A stretch of DNA of 64,000 nt from Cerioporus squamosus (lineage: Eukaryota > Basidiomycota > Agaricomycetes > Polyporales > Polyporaceae). Below the pieces are notes generated by a model. The model was not told where the DNA came from, made no database searches, and saw only the letters and a list, made by a program, of their open reading frames with translations. The stretch's first letter is position 1; each line of letters begins with the position of its first letter. Shown here in pieces: positions 61,128 through 64,000 of the stretch. The stretch is from NCBI GenBank assembly GCA_022592435.1, contig JABYQS010000044.1, positions 176,059 through 240,058 on the forward strand. Reading direction: 5' to 3'. A program made the position numbers and the translations under genes.

Positions 61128-62462
61128 CTACTGTGCGTCGAACGCGAAACGATCCATGAACCGACGCAGGAACGCAGGTACCTGCGCTTCCCGCTTCTGC
61201 GGCGACTGCGCTCGTATGCGCTCCTCGGCAAACGTCTCCCCAGAGCTCAGTCCCTGCGCATACTCCTCCGCCTGAGGCACCTCGACGTCCGACAGGTGCT
61301 GTGCGCGCATCTCAGGAGTATGGGGGCCCGTAGACTCAACGGTTGACGACGGGGAGAAGCGCGTCTCCGACGTCGGGCACCCACGCATCTCGAACAAACA
61401 CACCCCGTCCTCCGCCTCGTGACGGCTGGGCCCCGACTCCTCCGCGCCCGCCCACGGGAAGTAGTACTTCATCCGGGGGGACCCGCCAAAGTACGAGCGT
61501 GCGGAACTCTTGAGGTTGAACCCGCCCCGCCAGACGAGCTCGGGGTCCATGTAGAACGTGTCCGTCTTCTCGATGTGCGCGCGGATCTGCGGGACGGTGA
61601 TGCCGCGCACGTACTCGCGACGGAAGATCTGCTGGAGAAGCTCGTTCGAGCCGTCCGAGATGGGCAGATGCCGCTGGAGGAAGTTGATGTCCTGCCGGTA
61701 CTGGTGGTAGCAGTGGTCCAGGGGCGAGGCTTGGTTCCACGGGTTGTGCCCCGAGATCATGCTGAGGAAGATGACGCCGAGTGCCCAGATGTCGTTCGAT
61801 TGGGCGTTGTAGGCTTTGTGTGCCTCAATGCCTATGCATTCTGGAAGAGAGGTGAGCATAAACTTCTTCGTGAAGCTAGGGAGGGAGCGCATACCTGGAC
61901 TCATGTAGAGGGCGCTACCAGCTCCGAACGTCTTTGTCCAGAGATTCGTCGTCGCCAGCCCGAAGTCAGGTCAGCAATAGCCTCCCGTCATCGCCGACCA
62001 GGAAGTTCTCGGGCTTGATGTCGCGGTGATAGATACCCGTCTTGTGGCACGCCTCAATCGCGTCGAGTATCTGCGAGAACACCTGCTTGATCCACGCATC
62101 GTCGCCGCGATAGTGCTTGTTGTGCATGAGGTAGTTGAAAAAGTCGCCTCGCCTGCAGTAGTCCATGACGAGGAAGACGTAGTGGCTCTCCTCGATAACC
62201 CGGTGGAGGGTGACGACGTGCGGGTGCTTCGACATGGCTGGTGGAAGGTGATTTCCTGCTTCTGCAGAAAGTCGTGGCGCGTGTTCTTCTTCGCCTTAAT
62301 CATGCACTTGATCGCAACCTCCGTCGATGGGGACGTGGAGCGGTCGTCTGCGAGGAAGATGAGGCCGCTCGACCCGGAGCCGAGGACGCGCGTGAACTTG
62401 TAGCGGCCCTTGTCGACGGTGAAGCCCACCAGGCTGGGAATGGTCTCGCTGGCTAGTGTCAT
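61128..62462 (-). CDS. Ser/Thr protein kinase 2, two apparent frame breaks
   Basis: Paralogue of kinase 1. The start at 62462 gives MTLASETIPSLVGFTVDKGR. Seen: GSGSSGLIFLA (Gly loop), VAIKCMIKA (Lys), then a break near 62240, just before MSKHPHVVTLHRV. YHRDIKPENFLVGDDG (catalytic loop) follows, and a second break at about 61970 falls exactly at TDFGLATT. At that second site the DFG triplet is displaced by one extra base (CTGACCTGACTTC where CTGACCGACTTC is expected). Beyond it, MSPECIGIEAHKAY and NDIWALGVIFLSMISGHNPW read on to FMDRFAFDAQ. Between the breaks the conserved sequence runs in another frame, so the gene is either a pseudogene or mis-sequenced twice. Confidence 0.8.
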
Positions 62463-63109
62463 GAGGGGAGCGTGTGCGTGTGAGGGAGGCGAGTGCGTTT
62501 GTGCTGCAAGATAGATGGGCAAGTCGGGACGTGAGAGTGTGTAGCGGAACCGTTGGCCCAGCGAGCTCGATACTTGAAAGGTTCGCGCAGGCCCCGCAAC
62601 CCGCGCGGGTGAACGCTACGGAAGGATGTGGGGGGCCGCCGACCTAGATTGCGACCCTGCCATGAACGCGGAAGACGCGGGGCATCTTGGGAGCCCAGCA
62701 CAATCCGCCGGATGCGTCGCATAAGGCAGGTGGCTATGGGCGTGCCTCAGGCCAGATCGTGACTGCCGCATTTCTCGGACAGAAATGCTGTGCAAGTGCT
62801 TGCGATTCGGACTGCCAGAGGAGCGGCGTGACAAGGGCCCGACCGAGGCCTTCTGCTGGTCCGTGACAGCGCATGTCATACAAGCGGGACGACGTGCCTG
62901 GTTAACCATTGCGGCTTCCGAGCACTCCCGCCTGGCGCGAGGACTCCTCTGTCCATATACGTGCGAATGAAGACAACAGTGTATTCAGAGCGGAATCCGA
63001 ACAGAGCGGGAGCGACAGGGGCTTGCGAGAGCTGCGCCCCGATGACTGCTAAAAGAAGGGGGCAATACAGCACGGGCTGGGGAACCACAGACGGCAAGAA
63101 CAGAACATA
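62463..63109. other. Intergenic region after kinase 2 start
   Basis: About 650 bp holding the kinase 2 promoter and the 3' flank of the last gene; nothing else recognised. Confidence 0.5.
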
Positions 63110-63874
63110 TCACCAGCCCAGAGAATCCTCGGCCATGCGCAGGAAGCTCGCCTCGTCAAAGGAGCTCAGTGAGATGCTTGTCATACCCACCACCGCCTCA
63201 TCGCTCGTGGCGCCGTACCCGAGCTCGTAGGGCGTCAGGCCATTGTACACCTCGTACACCGCTGTCACTGTGTCCTCCGCGCCCTTCGTCTCCTCGTCCT
63301 CGTTCCAGCTAGATTGCGAGTAGACAGACGGAAGAGTGGATTGGTAGGCGTGGATGGTGGGACGTGACGGAGACGAAGAGGGCATTGTTGGTGCCGCGGA
63401 ACACGACGTGCGTGCAGGGAGGTGATTTGCACTGATGGGGAGAGGACGCGACTCGAAGGTCTCGGTGCGTCGTCGGATGTCGTCGCGGGCGTAGGCGATG
63501 TCAAGTGGCACGAGCGTGTGGGTGCGGATGGCGAAAGGAATCACGTCCGGATCGCTGGAGGCCATCTCGAAGCCCTCTTTTCGCCAGCGGATGTCCTTGC
63601 GCGATTGCGCGAATGAGAGGCTGACGAGGGCGAGCGATGCAGCGGGCGCCGGCGGTGGAGAGGGCGTGTCGAGCAACGGTATATGGGTGTGCGTGTCGCG
63701 TCTTGGTCCATTGCCCTTAGGCACCCAAGCTACAGGGTCGGTCGTTGTTGTTGGGGCGGACACAGAGCGAGGTTGCGACACAGATGCATTCTTGTATGCC
63801 GGATTCGTCGGAAAGCGGTGATCAGCGAATAACGAAGGATTTGCATGAAGAACGCGAGTCTTGAAGATAGCCAT
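63110..63874 (-). CDS. Orphan protein, Ser/Pro/Thr-rich
   Basis: An open frame without introns. The start at 63874 (MAIFKTRVLHANPSLFADHR) is preferred over one 9 nt upstream because the sequence there is leader-like. The middle contains a repeated style of phrase, SFAQSRKDIRWRKEGFEMAS and AYARDDIRRRTETFESRPLP, suggesting an internal duplication of a short basic-helical unit. The C-terminus is acidic and ends EASFLRMAEDSLGW. No domain or signal peptide was recognised. The duplicated unit and the tail look protein-like, so I believe it is a gene, but I give no function. Confidence 0.65.
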   Translation of the reverse strand: MAIFKTRVLHANPSLFADHRFPTNPAYKNASVSQPRSVSAPTTTTDPVAWVPKGNGPRRDTHTHIPLLDTPSPPPAPAASLALVSLSFAQSRKDIRWRKEGFEMASSDPDVIPFAIRTHTLVPLDIAYARDDIRRRTETFESRPLPISANHLPARTSCSAAPTMPSSSPSRPTIHAYQSTLPSVYSQSSWNEDEETKGAEDTVTAVYEVYNGLTPYELGYGATSDEAVVGMTSISLSSFDEASFLRMAEDSLGW

Positions 63875-64000
63875 GGAGAGCAAAAAAGCTGTGAGAAGAG
63901 AGTGGATAGGACAACAGTAGCCTCAACGAGAAGAGCCGCTGAGATACATAGGAAGTCGGCCCTAGCAACTCGTCGCGGCTGACGAGCAAGACCCAGCCAT

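Overview
This window looks like nuclear DNA of a basidiomycete fungus, probably a wood-decay-type agaricomycete. The genes are GC-rich and cut by many introns of about 50-60 nt with GT..AG ends, and the intergenic gaps are short. The protein set is also typical: MLH1, a WAPL cohesin-release factor, a BIR1/survivin protein, a fungal PTEN, secreted royal-jelly-like proteins and several basidiomycete orphan proteins. I saw no tRNA, rRNA, CRISPR or intact transposon.

Layout. (1) 46-2396, minus: PTEN-type lipid phosphatase. (2) 3640-22880: a metabolic block. It holds an FAD aromatic monooxygenase (FMO1,+), a LYC1-like acetyltransferase (a,+), an amidase (-), a hydantoinase/DUF917 fusion (+), a second LYC1-like gene (b,-) and two more monooxygenases (FMO2 and FMO3,-). 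The order FMO-LYC1 ... LYC1-FMO is mirrored around the divergent amidase/hydantoinase pair, as if by an inverted duplication. (3) 23977-30141: a small acidic orphan (+), MLH1 (-) and a Ser/Arg-rich orphan (+). (4) 31252-33464, plus: a fourth monooxygenase, FMO4. (5) 35665-45598: three related zinc-finger genes (+) with tandem CWCH2-type fingers, spread over gene-poor DNA that also holds apparent gene remnants. (6) 46026-47933, minus: royal-jelly/yellow-like secreted protein. (7) 48656-58236: a RING+RRM protein (-), WAPL (-) and BIR1 (+). WAPL and BIR1 share a divergent promoter of about 290 bp. (8) 58587-63874: two related Ser/Thr kinases and one orphan, all minus.

The four monooxygenases keep the same early intron and a similar TATA/AGCCTCA core promoter about 110 bp before the start codon, so they are probably co-regulated. 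With the amidase, the hydantoinase-like fusion and the LYC1-like enzymes they form a plausible catabolic island for an aromatic amide or cyclic-amide compound. The substrate is not known.

A data-quality warning: at least five otherwise well-conserved genes (PTEN, LYC1a, amidase, FMO2, FMO4) are interrupted by the loss of exactly one G or C inside a short G/C run. The repeated pattern suggests consensus errors in the assembly as much as real pseudogenes. Kinase 2 has two frame breaks, one of which does not fit that pattern.
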